Shown here one piece after another: positions 34,909 through 43,683 of a DNA stretch of 64,000 nucleotides (position 1 is its first letter; every line of letters begins with the position of its first letter). The translations under genes and the position numbers were made by a program. Under the pieces are notes generated by a model. The model worked only from the letters and a program-made list of their open reading frames with translations, searched no databases and had not been told where the DNA came from. Where the stretch lies: positions 62,001 through 126,000 of the forward strand of contig JAJTEH010000004.1 of NCBI GenBank assembly GCA_021298355.1, given 5' to 3'. This DNA is from Flammeovirgaceae bacterium. Lineage in GTDB: Bacteria > Bacteroidota > Bacteroidia > Cytophagales > Cyclobacteriaceae.

Positions 34909-35262
34909 ATGGTAACACTCTTCGAGCACAATGGTAAACAAATTCTTATTGTAGATTATAGCCATGCCAAAGGAGATGAGTTGATCGCAGTTTTTGATGA
35001 AGCAAAAAAGCTGGTTTTCGAAAACGATTTGTATGTATACTCCCTCACAATCTGGAACGAGAAATCGTACGTAAGCCCAAACTATTTAAACCACATTAAA
35101 AAAGAATTACCTGTGGTGGATTACCGTATAAAAAAACAAGCCATCATGGGTGTTTCCAGAGTTCAGAAATGGATTTTAAGAGCAGTAAATGCCTGGTATG
35201 GAGAAAAACTAAAACTTGTAGAGTCTAAAGAAGAAGCCTTGCGTTATTTCGATGAAGACTAA
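34909..35262 (+). CDS. Hypothetical protein, STAS/SpoIIAA-like fold suspected
   Basis: 117 residues, soluble. The alternating pattern (QILIVDYSHAKGDELIAVFDEAKKLV, VYSLTIWNEKSYVSPN) and ESKEEALRYF at the end resemble the SpoIIAA-like proteins, but no diagnostic motif is present. The ATG follows directly on the U-tract of the upstream terminator, so it depends on read-through or on a promoter inside the S41 gene. Confidence 0.6.
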   Translation: MVTLFEHNGKQILIVDYSHAKGDELIAVFDEAKKLVFENDLYVYSLTIWNEKSYVSPNYLNHIKKELPVVDYRIKKQAIMGVSRVQKWILRAVNAWYGEKLKLVESKEEALRYFDED

Positions 35263-35279
35263 TACATGGCTAAATGAAA

Positions 35280-36503
35280 TTAAGATGGTTTGGTATTTTT
35301 TTTCTTAAAGAATTTCTTCTTGCCTTTAAAATTTTTACTCTTTGCTGGTTTTAACGCTGGATTATACGCAGGGCCTTCTCCTAAAAATTCGGGCAATGGA
35401 AGTTTAGGTACTTCATACCCAATCAACCTTTCGATGCTTCCAAATCTTCTTTGATCTTTTTCTGTAATCAAAGTAATGGCTGTACCCGTTCTTTGTGCAC
35501 GTGCGGTTCGGCCAACGCGGTGCACGTAATCTTCCGGATCGGGCGGCACATCAGCATTTATTACCAAATCAATTCCATCTACATCAATCCCTCTCGATAA
35601 AACATCAGTTCCGATTAATGTGCTGATTTGTTTCGCTTTAAAGTTGCGCATAATTTCTTCGCGCTCTGATTGTTCTAAATCAGAATGAAAGGCGCTGGCT
35701 TTTAACCCTTCTTTTCTAAAAATTTTGTCTAACGCTTTGGCATTATCTTTTGTAGAACAGAAAATAATAACGCTGGTGTATGTGTCGGTGGTTAAAAGGT
35801 GTTTGATTAATGGAAATTTTTGTGTTTCGTACACGCAGTAAGCTTGTTGCAAAATGCCTTCAGCAGGTTTGGCAAGCGATATGTTTATCTCTTTCGGATC
35901 TCTTAAAATTTTGCCGGTTAGTTGCTTTATTTTTTGGGGCATCGTGGCCGAAAACATTAACGTTTGGCGTTCTTGAGGCAGGTAAGAAATAATTTTTACG
36001 ATGTCTTCGTAAAAACCCATATCGAGCATTCGGTCGGCTTCATCTAAAATAAGATGTTGTAAATGTTTTAAGTTGATGGTGCCCGCAGCTAGCAAGGCAA
36101 TTAGTCTGCCGGGTGTTGCGATCACAATATCTGCGCCTTGTTCTAAAGCTTTGCGTTGCACATCCCAGGTGGCGCCATCGCCACCACCAAAAATAGGAAT
36201 GGAACTAACCCCGGTGAAATAGCCAAAACCTTCAATTTGCTGATCGATTTGTTGCGCAAGTTCGCGTGTAGGTACTATAACTAAAGTATTTAAATGCCGA
36301 TGATCGCTGCCCATCATTTTATGAATAACGGGTAAAATAAACGCTGCGGTTTTGCCCGTTCCGGTTTGGGCGCAGGCGAGTAAATCGTGGCCTTGCATGA
36401 TTAGCGGAATAGCCTGTTGTTGTATAGGGGTAGGTTGGCGAAAGTTCATGGCATCGAGGCCATCGAGCAAACGGGGTTCAAACTGAAAGTCGTGGAATGT
36501 CAA
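35280..36503 (-). CDS. DEAD-box RNA helicase (RhlE-like)
   Basis: 407 residues. All DEAD-box motifs are present: Q motif (FRQPTPIQQQAIP), I ACAQTGTGKT, Ia PTRELAQQI, II DEADRMLD, III SAT, V GTDVLSRGIDVDG, VI HRVGRTARA. The C terminus is a basic tail (KSKNFKGKKKFFKKKN) as in RhlE. It unwinds RNA, often in ribosome assembly or at low temperature; a cold-shock gene follows upstream on the same strand. Confidence 0.92.
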   Translation of the reverse strand: MTFHDFQFEPRLLDGLDAMNFRQPTPIQQQAIPLIMQGHDLLACAQTGTGKTAAFILPVIHKMMGSDHRHLNTLVIVPTRELAQQIDQQIEGFGYFTGVSSIPIFGGGDGATWDVQRKALEQGADIVIATPGRLIALLAAGTINLKHLQHLILDEADRMLDMGFYEDIVKIISYLPQERQTLMFSATMPQKIKQLTGKILRDPKEINISLAKPAEGILQQAYCVYETQKFPLIKHLLTTDTYTSVIIFCSTKDNAKALDKIFRKEGLKASAFHSDLEQSEREEIMRNFKAKQISTLIGTDVLSRGIDVDGIDLVINADVPPDPEDYVHRVGRTARAQRTGTAITLITEKDQRRFGSIERLIGYEVPKLPLPEFLGEGPAYNPALKPAKSKNFKGKKKFFKKKNTKPS

Positions 36504-36558
36504 GTAGGGAATCTTTAATAATCAAAAATACAAAATACGAATGGGAAGATGTAAAATG

Positions 36559-36588
36559 AAAAACCCCGAATGGGATTTCCAATCGGGG
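36559..36588 (-). terminator. Intrinsic terminator after the cold-shock gene
   Basis: On the minus strand CCCCGATTGG-AAATC-CCATTCGGGG (one unpaired base) is followed by five T residues, 25 bases after the csp stop codon. Confidence 0.85.
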
Positions 36589-36612
36589 CTGGTGTTTATC
36601 TTCTAAATAATC

Positions 36613-36807
36613 TTAGTTAGCTAAACGTACCTTTACGGCATTCAGGCCTTTTTTACCTTGTTGTACCTCGAAAGTTACAACATCGTTTTCGCGAATTTCG
36701 TCAACTAAACCTGTTACGTGTACGAAAAACTCTTCGCCTGTTGATGTTTCTTTTAAAAAACCAAAACCTTTGGTTTGATTAAAGAACTTTACTGTTCCTT
36801 GTTTCAT
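36613..36807 (-). CDS. Cold-shock-domain protein
   Basis: 64 residues. KFFNQTKGFGFL (RNP1-type) and EEFFVHVTGL (RNP2-type) define the single OB-fold cold-shock domain, which binds single-stranded RNA/DNA. RNP1 has KGFGFL as in the CspA family. It has its own -7 element upstream and a terminator downstream, so it is a single-gene unit. Confidence 0.93.
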   Translation of the reverse strand: MKQGTVKFFNQTKGFGFLKETSTGEEFFVHVTGLVDEIRENDVVTFEVQQGKKGLNAVKVRLAN

Positions 36808-36838
36808 TTGTAATGTGATAATTTTTGATAATAATGCA

Positions 36839-36846
36839 CAAAGGTA
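36839..36846 (-). promoter_or_regulatory. Putative -7 element of the cold-shock gene
   Basis: The minus strand reads TACCTTTG (TAnnTTTG) 31 bases before the csp ATG. No good -33 TTG was found at the expected distance. Confidence 0.5.
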
Positions 36847-36898
36847 GGCAGAATAGTTGGTAATCGACTAAAAACTTTTAAATCGGCTTTTTTACCCC

Positions 36899-37669
36899 TT
36901 AAGCGGCCTTTTGGACTGCCTCCAACTGGATTACCTTATTATTAGTTAACCTTATTACACGCAAAGCCGCTAAAACTTTTATTACTAAATAAGTAGGGTC
37001 TATTTCGTGCCAACGCACACCGCCAAAGTTTGCTCGCGAACCATGTTTGTGGTGGTTGTTGTGGTAGCTTTCGCCCATCATTAAAAAATCGGTAGGTAAA
37101 AAATTGCGCGAAGTATCGCCTACTTCAAAATTTCTGTAGCCATACTTGTGTGCAAACCAATTGATAATGGCACCGTGTATGGGACTCATTAAAAATTGTA
37201 AGGGCAACAATAACCACAACCACCACTGTGTTGCAAACAGGGCATATACACCCACGTATATTGCACCCCAAAAAATTCTGGATGGCCACGAACGCGCAAA
37301 CTTGTCGAAAGCTTCCCACTGTGGCACACCATCCGTAAAGCGTTTATCAGGAATAAATTGTTTGTTGGCAATAGAAGAATAAATCGTTTTTGTTTTCCAC
37401 ATCATGTTCCAGATGGTTTCATCGTATTTAGGAGAATGCGGATCGTCTTCGGTATCGGCAAAAGCATGGTGCATGCGGTGCATTACACCATACCCATAAG
37501 GGCTTAAATAGTTAGATCCCTGAAAAATCCAGGTTAAAACAAAAAATATTTTTTCTGTGGTTTTGTTCATCGTAAAGGCTTTGTGCGAAGCATAACGATG
37601 CAGAAAAAAAGTTTGAAAAAAGAGCGACAAATACCAATGCGCTACAAAAAAGGAAAGAATAATCCACAT
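36899..37669 (-). CDS. Acyl-CoA/fatty-acid desaturase
   Basis: 256 residues. Three His boxes that bind the di-iron centre are visible: HRYASHK, HRMHHAFAD and HNNHHKHG. Hydrophobic segments lie between them (IFFVLTWIFQGSNYL, IYVGVYALFATQWWLWLLLPL). It belongs to the delta-9 type desaturases that put double bonds into membrane fatty acids; the nearby cold-shock gene is a suggestive but not decisive neighbour. Confidence 0.88.
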   Translation of the reverse strand: MWIILSFFVAHWYLSLFFQTFFLHRYASHKAFTMNKTTEKIFFVLTWIFQGSNYLSPYGYGVMHRMHHAFADTEDDPHSPKYDETIWNMMWKTKTIYSSIANKQFIPDKRFTDGVPQWEAFDKFARSWPSRIFWGAIYVGVYALFATQWWLWLLLPLQFLMSPIHGAIINWFAHKYGYRNFEVGDTSRNFLPTDFLMMGESYHNNHHKHGSRANFGGVRWHEIDPTYLVIKVLAALRVIRLTNNKVIQLEAVQKAA

Positions 37670-37751
37670 GGTGTAAAACAGGTTAAATCAATAAAACGCA
37701 CTTACGTGCAAACCTGTAAGACAAAGCCACGTGGAAGTTGTGACAGAATTT

Positions 37752-38372
37752 TTAAAATTTATTTTTGATAGAGGCAGAAATATCCTTTTTAAGCTGCTGA
37801 ATCAGCTCAGAGGCATTGTTGTAGTCGCACGCCTTCTGAAAACTTTCTACCCAGGCTGGTTTATCGGGCAATTCGAAATGGATTTTAGATTTTTCGTCTT
37901 GCAACTTCTTTTTAGCACGACTTAACAACTGCCGGCAATGGTCTTTCTTCTTATTTAAAATTTCTTGAAGTGAGTCGTAATCATGGTCGAATACTTCTTT
38001 TAATATGAAAACGGCACGTTCTAGCGGTTCTAATTTATGATGGATAACCTTTACAGCATCTTTAAAATTGATTTCAAAATCGAGTTTGCTCAGGTTTGCT
38101 TCTTTTACTTTATGCAAAAACTCAGGTATTTGAATGCTATCCCAATAGGTTGTTTTTCTTTTCTTTAAAGATTGTAAATGATTAAGACAATGATTGGTTA
38201 CAGCTTTAACTAAATACGCTTTGGCATTTTCTACCTTATGTGTATCAACGCTCAACCATTTTAAGAAAGTTTCCTGCACAATATCTTCCGCATCGGCCTT
38301 ACATCTTACCAGATTATAGGCGATACTTTGCAAAAGAGGCTGATAATGGTTAAAAACCAGGGATGGACTCAT
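37752..38372 (-). CDS. ECF sigma factor, SigJ/ECF41-like with short tail
   Basis: 206 residues. Region 2 (DAEDIVQETFLKWLS) and region 4 (LEPLERAVFILKEVFDHDYDSL...HCRQLLSRAKKKL) are clear. The last ~40 residues (WVESFQKACDYNNASELIQQL) look like the beginning of the SnoaL-like domain carried by ECF41 sigma factors, but the protein stops there. No anti-sigma gene is adjacent. Targets unknown. Confidence 0.85.
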   Translation of the reverse strand: MSPSLVFNHYQPLLQSIAYNLVRCKADAEDIVQETFLKWLSVDTHKVENAKAYLVKAVTNHCLNHLQSLKKRKTTYWDSIQIPEFLHKVKEANLSKLDFEINFKDAVKVIHHKLEPLERAVFILKEVFDHDYDSLQEILNKKKDHCRQLLSRAKKKLQDEKSKIHFELPDKPAWVESFQKACDYNNASELIQQLKKDISASIKNKF

Positions 38373-38449
38373 AAAATATATTCAAAGATACAGAAAAGAT
38401 ACGTTTGGCAGTTGAGCAAAAAATACCATCCCTTTTTTAAAGGCTTCAA

Positions 38450-38992
38450 TTAAAGCCAGGTTATTTTGTATTCGTCATACTCATCGCCATTGGCAACACT
38501 TTTGGCATATTCTACCTTGGGCGAAAGCACTCCGGTTTTACGAACGATTTCATCTAATAAACCGAATTGTAAAGTGCTGTTAAAGGTTTGCGTTCTGCGC
38601 ATTACGATATGTTTTTTTCCGCTCTCCAAAATTTCCCAACCGCGCTTTAAGGGGTCTTGAATCATGGTGCCGGCTACTTTTGCCAACCCTTGCATAGCTT
38701 CTTCGGGGCTAGGTTTTTCTGAAATCAGTTTAAAACTAACCATAGCATTAAAGGCTGTGTTTCCAATTTTTCTGCCTAATCTTTTGGTATTGGCCTGTCC
38801 TATTTGCGATTCAATCGAATTGCACATGTCGTTATAAACTTGCATGGGTACCATATTAGTTGGAGCTGAAAGATCCAGGCCTTTGGCCATAACTTTTAAT
38901 TTTAGATAATCTGCTTCGTTGTCTTTGTACAGATCGAGGATGTCGTTTACGAAGGCTGCTGCCAGCGTAACATGTTCAGTAGAATTATTCAT
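38450..38992 (-). CDS. Hypothetical cytoplasmic protein (180 aa)
   Basis: 180 residues from the ATG at 38992; the frame is open to 39025. No signal peptide or membrane helix. The order of an N-terminal helical part (LAAAFVNDILDLYKDN), a central KKHIVMRRTQTFNS and a C-terminal VEYAKSVANGDEYDEYKITW is reminiscent of small ligand-binding domains of the heme-NO/V4R type, but no metal ligand pattern is evident. Same strand as the sigma factor gene, 77 bases upstream of it. Confidence 0.65.
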   Translation of the reverse strand: MNNSTEHVTLAAAFVNDILDLYKDNEADYLKLKVMAKGLDLSAPTNMVPMQVYNDMCNSIESQIGQANTKRLGRKIGNTAFNAMVSFKLISEKPSPEEAMQGLAKVAGTMIQDPLKRGWEILESGKKHIVMRRTQTFNSTLQFGLLDEIVRKTGVLSPKVEYAKSVANGDEYDEYKITWL

Positions 38993-39110
38993 AGACGTGG
39001 GATTTTTATATCGCAAAGAAACCAACTAAACCCTAACAGAAAGGTTTAAATAAGGCGAAAACATACATGGCCCAATGAGGTAAAACTTTTTTAAAAAGAG
39101 ATTTGAAAGA

Positions 39111-39141
39111 TTTGGAAATTCAGGAGGTAGCATTAAATTTG
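39111..39141 (+). promoter_or_regulatory. Consensus promoter of tRNA-Gly
   Basis: TTTG (39111-39114), a 19-base spacer and TAAATTTG (39134-39141) match the Bacteroidota sigma-A promoter (TTTG-N19-TAnnTTTG) exactly. The tRNA begins 31 bases after the -7 element. Confidence 0.8.
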
Positions 39142-39172
39142 CGTCCCGTTTGAACAATGAACGGATAAAAAA

Positions 39173-39246
<74 letters not shown>

Positions 39247-39248
39247 AA

Positions 39249-39279
39249 AGCCCCTCTCCACCGAGAGGGGCTGTTTTTT
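39249..39279 (+). terminator. Intrinsic terminator between tRNA-Gly and tRNA-Leu
   Basis: A perfect 10-bp stem (AGCCCCTCTC / GAGAGGGGCT, loop CACC), one G, then six T. It lies 4 bases after tRNA-Gly and 17 bases before tRNA-Leu. Confidence 0.9.
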
Positions 39280-39296
39280 AAGAGGTTTCGCAACCT

Positions 39297-39382
39297 GCCC
39301 GGGTGGTGGAATTGGTAGACACGCAGGACTTAAAATCCTGTGGGCAGTAATGTCTGTACGGGTTCAAGTCCCGTCCTGGGTA
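39297..39382 (+). tRNA. tRNA-Leu (anticodon TAA)
   Basis: 86 nt with the long variable arm of class II tRNAs. Acceptor GCCCGGG pairs with CCTGGGT (two G-U pairs), anticodon loop in GGACTTAAAATCC with TAA, T arm GGGTTCAAGTCCC. CCA is not encoded. Confidence 0.95.
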
Positions 39383-39386
39383 CAGT

Positions 39387-39416
39387 AAAAAGCTCCGCTA
39401 ATGTGGAGCTTTTTTG
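39387..39416 (+). terminator. Intrinsic terminator after tRNA-Leu
   Basis: AAAAGCTCCGC-TAAT-GTGGAGCTTTT is an 11-bp stem with one G-U pair and runs into further T residues. Confidence 0.9.
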
Positions 39417-39816
39417 TTTTGCTATTAGCTTTATTTTTTATCGCACAAATAGTGGTGCATTGTATTTTGTTTGATCAGACATGTATCTCTATTAAAGTGT
39501 TATTAAACATTGTCTTGAATCTCTGGCTTAAAGTATCGCCTTGTCAAAAAATTTTCTCTTTCGTTTTTTGCTAGCAGCATCTTGATTTATTGTTCTATTC
39601 TTTTTCAATTTATCTAAGTTAATAGTTGAGCAAGCCCTCCGGCAACCTGTGTTTAACCATTAAGTTTCGTTTATTTTTAAAGTATCCATTGCCACTTCCA
39701 TAAAGGTACCATGAAGAAAGAACAGAAGTTTTTCTGCTTATTTACATATACTTTATGTTTACCGAACTAACCTTAAAAATTGTTATCGAGCATTACATAG
39801 TACCTTATTTGTTTGA
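39417..39816. other. Intergenic gap of 400 bases, nothing recognised
   Basis: A/T-rich. Only a 19-codon open frame from the ATG at 39711 and scattered poly-T stretches are seen. No structured RNA, repeat or clear promoter could be assigned. Confidence 0.5.
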
Positions 39817-40548
39817 ATGAAAAAGATTGTTTTTATTTTATTGATTACGATTGCATGTAAGCAAAGCAATAAACAAGGTGAAATAACGAATTCAAAGTTT
39901 GTAGAGCCTGCCGAGTGGGAAACGTATGAAGGCAGGTGGCAAACTAAAAACGGGATACTGTTAATTGAGCTAAAACTAAATACAACTACGAACAACATCG
40001 ATGCAGCGTATCAGCTGCACGAAACATTATTATCAAATGAAAAAGCAAGTAGCACAGTTAGTAAAGGCAAATACATTTTTTATAAAGGCATGCCCAATAA
40101 CGAAGTAGGGCTCTGTTTACAAAATCTAACAGAGAATATAACAGGAGGGCACTTTCGGATAAGGAAAGAAAGTTATTCTTTACCGAAAGAAGAAATGTGT
40201 TTTATCTCACGAGGGGCAGACGAGTTACTACCTACTGATCAGAACTTTAAACCTATTTCAACAGATAGAAAATATACTTTACACAAAAGAAAAGGATACT
40301 TCACCATAGAAGGATATTTAAGTTTAGATTCAACCCGTTTTGTATTTTATGAAAGAAACACTATGCAGTATTGGTCGGTAGCTGATTTAGGCGAATGGGA
40401 TAGTGTTAATATGTACTATAAGAAAAACAGTAGAAATATGTACGAAAGTGTATATCTGAAAGCACTTGCTTATGTTGTAAGAGATACTGCATCGGCTGAT
40501 AATCAATCTTTAGTGATAAAAAGAATTAAAGCAATAGGAGAAGAATAA
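39817..40548 (+). CDS. Hypothetical lipoprotein, possibly NlpE-like
   Basis: 243 residues. The N terminus MKKIVFILLITIACK gives a short lipoprotein signal (ITIAC). Residues ~35-130 begin with YEGRWQTKNGILLIELKL and look like a beta-rich domain of the NlpE kind; this resemblance is weak. A second beta-rich part follows (GYFTIEGYLSLDSTRFVFYE). It stands alone between gaps. Function unknown. Confidence 0.6.
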   Translation: MKKIVFILLITIACKQSNKQGEITNSKFVEPAEWETYEGRWQTKNGILLIELKLNTTTNNIDAAYQLHETLLSNEKASSTVSKGKYIFYKGMPNNEVGLCLQNLTENITGGHFRIRKESYSLPKEEMCFISRGADELLPTDQNFKPISTDRKYTLHKRKGYFTIEGYLSLDSTRFVFYERNTMQYWSVADLGEWDSVNMYYKKNSRNMYESVYLKALAYVVRDTASADNQSLVIKRIKAIGEE

Positions 40549-40690
40549 ATTTCAGTTTCTATCTTGTTCAGTACACTTCCGCTAAGTATTTTTTTTTGTA
40601 ATCGAAATTTTACCTTGATAGATAAGGTTTAGGGTTACCTTATGCCTTATAGAATATACAGTAGGCAAAACTTATTCTTAGGATTACCAA

Positions 40691-41563
40691 TTAAACCAAT
40701 TTTCCTTGTAAGCCACCAGTATGTAACAGTAGGATTTTCGAGCCCGATTTAAAATATTTTTTCTTGATTAAATCATCTATGGCGTACAACACTTTGGCAG
40801 TATAAACATGTTCTAGTGGCAATTGCTTTGCGTCCCAATTTGCTATAAAATCAAGTAACGTATCATTGTACTTGGCATAACCACCAAAATGATAATCGGT
40901 TAACACATCTGCTTGTTTAATTTTCGATTCAGTTAAAGAAAAAATTTCATCTTTCAGAAAATCTCCTTTTAATACACTCACTACTTTAATTTTTTTATCG
41001 GGCATGGCTAAGGCAAGTCCTGCTGCGGTTCCTCCAGTTCCGCCTGCTACAAACAACACATCAAATTCTATTTCGTTTAGAAGCATTTCTCCTAACGCTT
41101 TTGTTCCTTTAATCGCAAAAGCATTCGTGCCACCTTCCGGAATAATGTAAATGTTTCCGAATTTTTCTGTTAACCCTGCACGAAATTGATTTTCATTTTT
41201 ATAACGATACTCTTCACGCGAGACAAAGTGTAATTGCATTCCTTGCGAAGCGGCAAATTGTAAAGTAGGATTATCAACTTCACTCAACTCATTGCCACGT
41301 ATAATGCCTATGCTTTTTATGCCAAGTTCTTTGGCTGCTGCTGCGCTGGCGTAAATATGATTAGAATAGGCGCCTCCGAAAGTTAAAATGGTATCGTAGC
41401 CTTGTTCGATAGCTTGTATAAGGTTGTACTTCAGCTTCCACCACTTGTTTCCACTAACGAACGGATGGTTGAGATCTTCGCGCTTTACTAAAACGTGTAC
41501 ACCAGCGTTGTTCCACTCTTCATGTTGTAAAATCTGTACGGGCGTTGGCCGGTATGTAAGCAT
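40691..41563 (-). CDS. PLP-dependent ACC deaminase / D-cysteine desulfhydrase family
   Basis: 290 residues. KREDLNHPFVSGNKWWKLK contains the PLP-lysine (in GNKWWK), LTFGGAYSNHIYASAAAAKELG is the second signature, and FVAGGTGGTAAGLAL is the phosphate-binding loop. The LLLHTGG near the C terminus also fits. It cleaves D-cysteine or ACC to keto acid and ammonia; which substrate is not decidable here. It starts 8 bases after the stop of the TPR gene on the same strand, so the two are probably co-transcribed. Confidence 0.87.
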   Translation of the reverse strand: MLTYRPTPVQILQHEEWNNAGVHVLVKREDLNHPFVSGNKWWKLKYNLIQAIEQGYDTILTFGGAYSNHIYASAAAAKELGIKSIGIIRGNELSEVDNPTLQFAASQGMQLHFVSREEYRYKNENQFRAGLTEKFGNIYIIPEGGTNAFAIKGTKALGEMLLNEIEFDVLFVAGGTGGTAAGLALAMPDKKIKVVSVLKGDFLKDEIFSLTESKIKQADVLTDYHFGGYAKYNDTLLDFIANWDAKQLPLEHVYTAKVLYAIDDLIKKKYFKSGSKILLLHTGGLQGKLV

Positions 41564-41571
41564 TTCAAATT

Positions 41572-42675
41572 TTACTTACAATGTTTTTTAATTTCTGCTT
41601 TGGCTTCCGGAGAGCCAAGCTCATCGGCTTTTTTAAAATCTAAGCAGGCATCGTACTTATTTCCGATTAGGATTTTTACCAAAGCTCTTTGGTAATATGT
41701 TTCTGCATCGGTTGGATATAATTCGATTGAAGATGTGTAATCTTCTATCGCCTTCTGGTAGTTTTGTTTTTCGGTATAGCTCAAAGCGCGGTTATCGTAA
41801 TACATGGGGTTGGTGGGGTCGAGTTCGATGGCTTTTGTATAATCAGCAATAGCGCCATCGTTATCTTCTATATTAAACTTTACCACACCCCGTAGGTTTA
41901 GCAATTCCGGATCTTCAGCATCTAATTCTATGGCTTTATTAAAATCTTCCAGCGCTCCTTTGTAATCTTCTTTAGCACTTTTGGCAAGCGCGCGGTTTTC
42001 AAAAACCAAAACGTTTTTAGCATCAAGCGTAATGGCCTGGTTGTAATCGGCTAATGCTTTATCTAGTTCGTTGATGGTATAATAAGCAACCCCTCTGAAG
42101 TTATACAAGTTGGCGTCTGTTTTATCGAGTTCAATGGCTTTGTTGTAATCATCTATGGCGCTCACAAATTCGCCAAGCTCGGCTTTAACAACGCCCCGGT
42201 TATAGTATTTATCAGCATCGGGTGGGCCAATTTCTAAGGCTTTAGAAAAATCGAAATATGCACCTTGTAAATCTTCGATGTTGTATTTTGATAATCCTCT
42301 ATTGGTATAAGCCAGTGCAGCTTTTGGTGCAAACTTTATGGCTTTGTCAAAATCTAAAATGGCGCCATCATCATCGCCCAATAAAGATTTGGCCTCACCT
42401 CGTGTATTCAAAGCATCTACAAAAGTAGAATCGATTTCGAGAGCCAAGGTTGCATCTGTAATGGCTCCATATAAATCTTCTAAACCCATTTTGGCTTCGG
42501 CACGCAATTGCAAGGCAGTTTTATTCTTACCGTCTTTTTGTAAAATGTTGCTTAAATCGGCTTTAGCCGTTTTATAATCGCCATCGTTGAGTTTCTTTTT
42601 AATGCTTTCTACATCCTGACTTAAAGCGATTTGGCATACCAACACGAACGATATAAAAAGGAATAAGTGCTTCAT
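41572..42675 (-). CDS. Exported TPR-repeat protein
   Basis: 367 residues. Signal peptide (LFLFISFVLVCQIALSQ), then about ten tetratricopeptide repeats with the pattern A(I/L)xDYxKAIELD...YxNRAxA, for example GAIADYTKAIELDPTNPMYYDNRAL. A periplasmic or outer-membrane scaffold for protein-protein contacts is likely. Upstream gene of the pair with the PLP enzyme. Confidence 0.88.
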   Translation of the reverse strand: MKHLFLFISFVLVCQIALSQDVESIKKKLNDGDYKTAKADLSNILQKDGKNKTALQLRAEAKMGLEDLYGAITDATLALEIDSTFVDALNTRGEAKSLLGDDDGAILDFDKAIKFAPKAALAYTNRGLSKYNIEDLQGAYFDFSKALEIGPPDADKYYNRGVVKAELGEFVSAIDDYNKAIELDKTDANLYNFRGVAYYTINELDKALADYNQAITLDAKNVLVFENRALAKSAKEDYKGALEDFNKAIELDAEDPELLNLRGVVKFNIEDNDGAIADYTKAIELDPTNPMYYDNRALSYTEKQNYQKAIEDYTSSIELYPTDAETYYQRALVKILIGNKYDACLDFKKADELGSPEAKAEIKKHCK

Positions 42676-42786
42676 CTTAAAAAATTTTTACTAAGGTAAT
42701 AAATTTGATTGCTTGTTTACCTCCTGTATGAACTGGTTTTAATTTTTGTGCGTTTTCAATTGAGCATTTTATACCTTCGCACCGCA

Positions 42787-43683
42787 ATGAAAATAAGCAA
42801 ACACTACTTGGCCGCTATGTTGGCTTTTACTATGTGGGGGTTTTTCTCTATTCCGTTAAAAGCGTTAGCGGGCTATCTGCCGGGTTCTATTCTCTATTAT
42901 CGCATTGTATTTTCTGTGTTGATATTGTTTTTCTTGTTGATCTTCTTCCGCAGAAAATCCATTGCTGAAAGTTTCAATCATTTTAACCTTCAATCTGCTC
43001 GCAAAAAATGGATATTGGTTATTTTAACTTTGGCAGGTGGCGCTTTGCTTACCATTAACTGGCTCACGTTTATACAAATCGTTAACCATATCAATGTAAA
43101 AACCGCTGCGTTTTCGTATTTGGTTTGTCCGGTGTTAACGGCTTTGCTGGGGGTGTGGTTGTTAAAAGAAAGTTTAACTGGCTTACAGTGGTTTGCTGTT
43201 TTACTTTGTGTAATCAGTTGTTTGATGATTGGGTTAAACAGTTGGCTAGAACTTGGTTTTAGTTTTCTTACTGCTCTTACCTATGCTTTATATTTAATTT
43301 CTCAGCGCAAGAATCAAGGGTTCGATCGGTTATTGGTGTTGGGTATTCAAATTCTTTTTGCCTTGCTGGTGTTAACTTTTTTACCAACAGGTATTGTGGT
43401 AGATACACCTACATCAATTTCGTTTTATTTACTTACAGCGTTAATCGCAGTTTTTTTTACTGTAATTCCGCTATTCTTAAACTTATATGCGCTTAACAAA
43501 GTTAACGCTGCAACTATAGGTTTACTAATGTACATAAACCCATTGTTAAATTTTGCTTTGGCGGTGTTTTGGTTTAAAGAAAGTGTAAGCGCTATGCAGG
43601 CCCTTGGCTATGCGATAGTTTTTATAGCGTTGGTAATTTTTAATATAAAATGGATTTTAAAAAAATCGTATCAGTTAAACTGA
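42787..43683 (+). CDS. rarD: RarD-like EamA transporter
   Basis: 298 residues from the ATG at 42787; the frame opens at 42709, but the extension is implausible. The start AAMLAFTMWGFFSIPLKAL and ILYYRIVFSVLILFFLL are RarD-like. About ten transmembrane helices in two EamA halves, with NHINVKTAAFSYLVCPVLTALLG and ALNKVNAATIGLLMYINPLLNF. It should be a drug/metabolite permease of unknown substrate. A near-consensus -7 (TACCTTCG, 42774-42781) lies just before the start. Ends overlap the convergent gene by 13 bases. Confidence 0.85.
   Translation: MKISKHYLAAMLAFTMWGFFSIPLKALAGYLPGSILYYRIVFSVLILFFLLIFFRRKSIAESFNHFNLQSARKKWILVILTLAGGALLTINWLTFIQIVNHINVKTAAFSYLVCPVLTALLGVWLLKESLTGLQWFAVLLCVISCLMIGLNSWLELGFSFLTALTYALYLISQRKNQGFDRLLVLGIQILFALLVLTFLPTGIVVDTPTSISFYLLTALIAVFFTVIPLFLNLYALNKVNAATIGLLMYINPLLNFALAVFWFKESVSAMQALGYAIVFIALVIFNIKWILKKSYQLN

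Noticed and set aside
39711-39770. 19-codon open frame in the 400-base gap
   Set aside because: Too short, with no similarity to a known leader peptide and no terminator/antiterminator structure after it.
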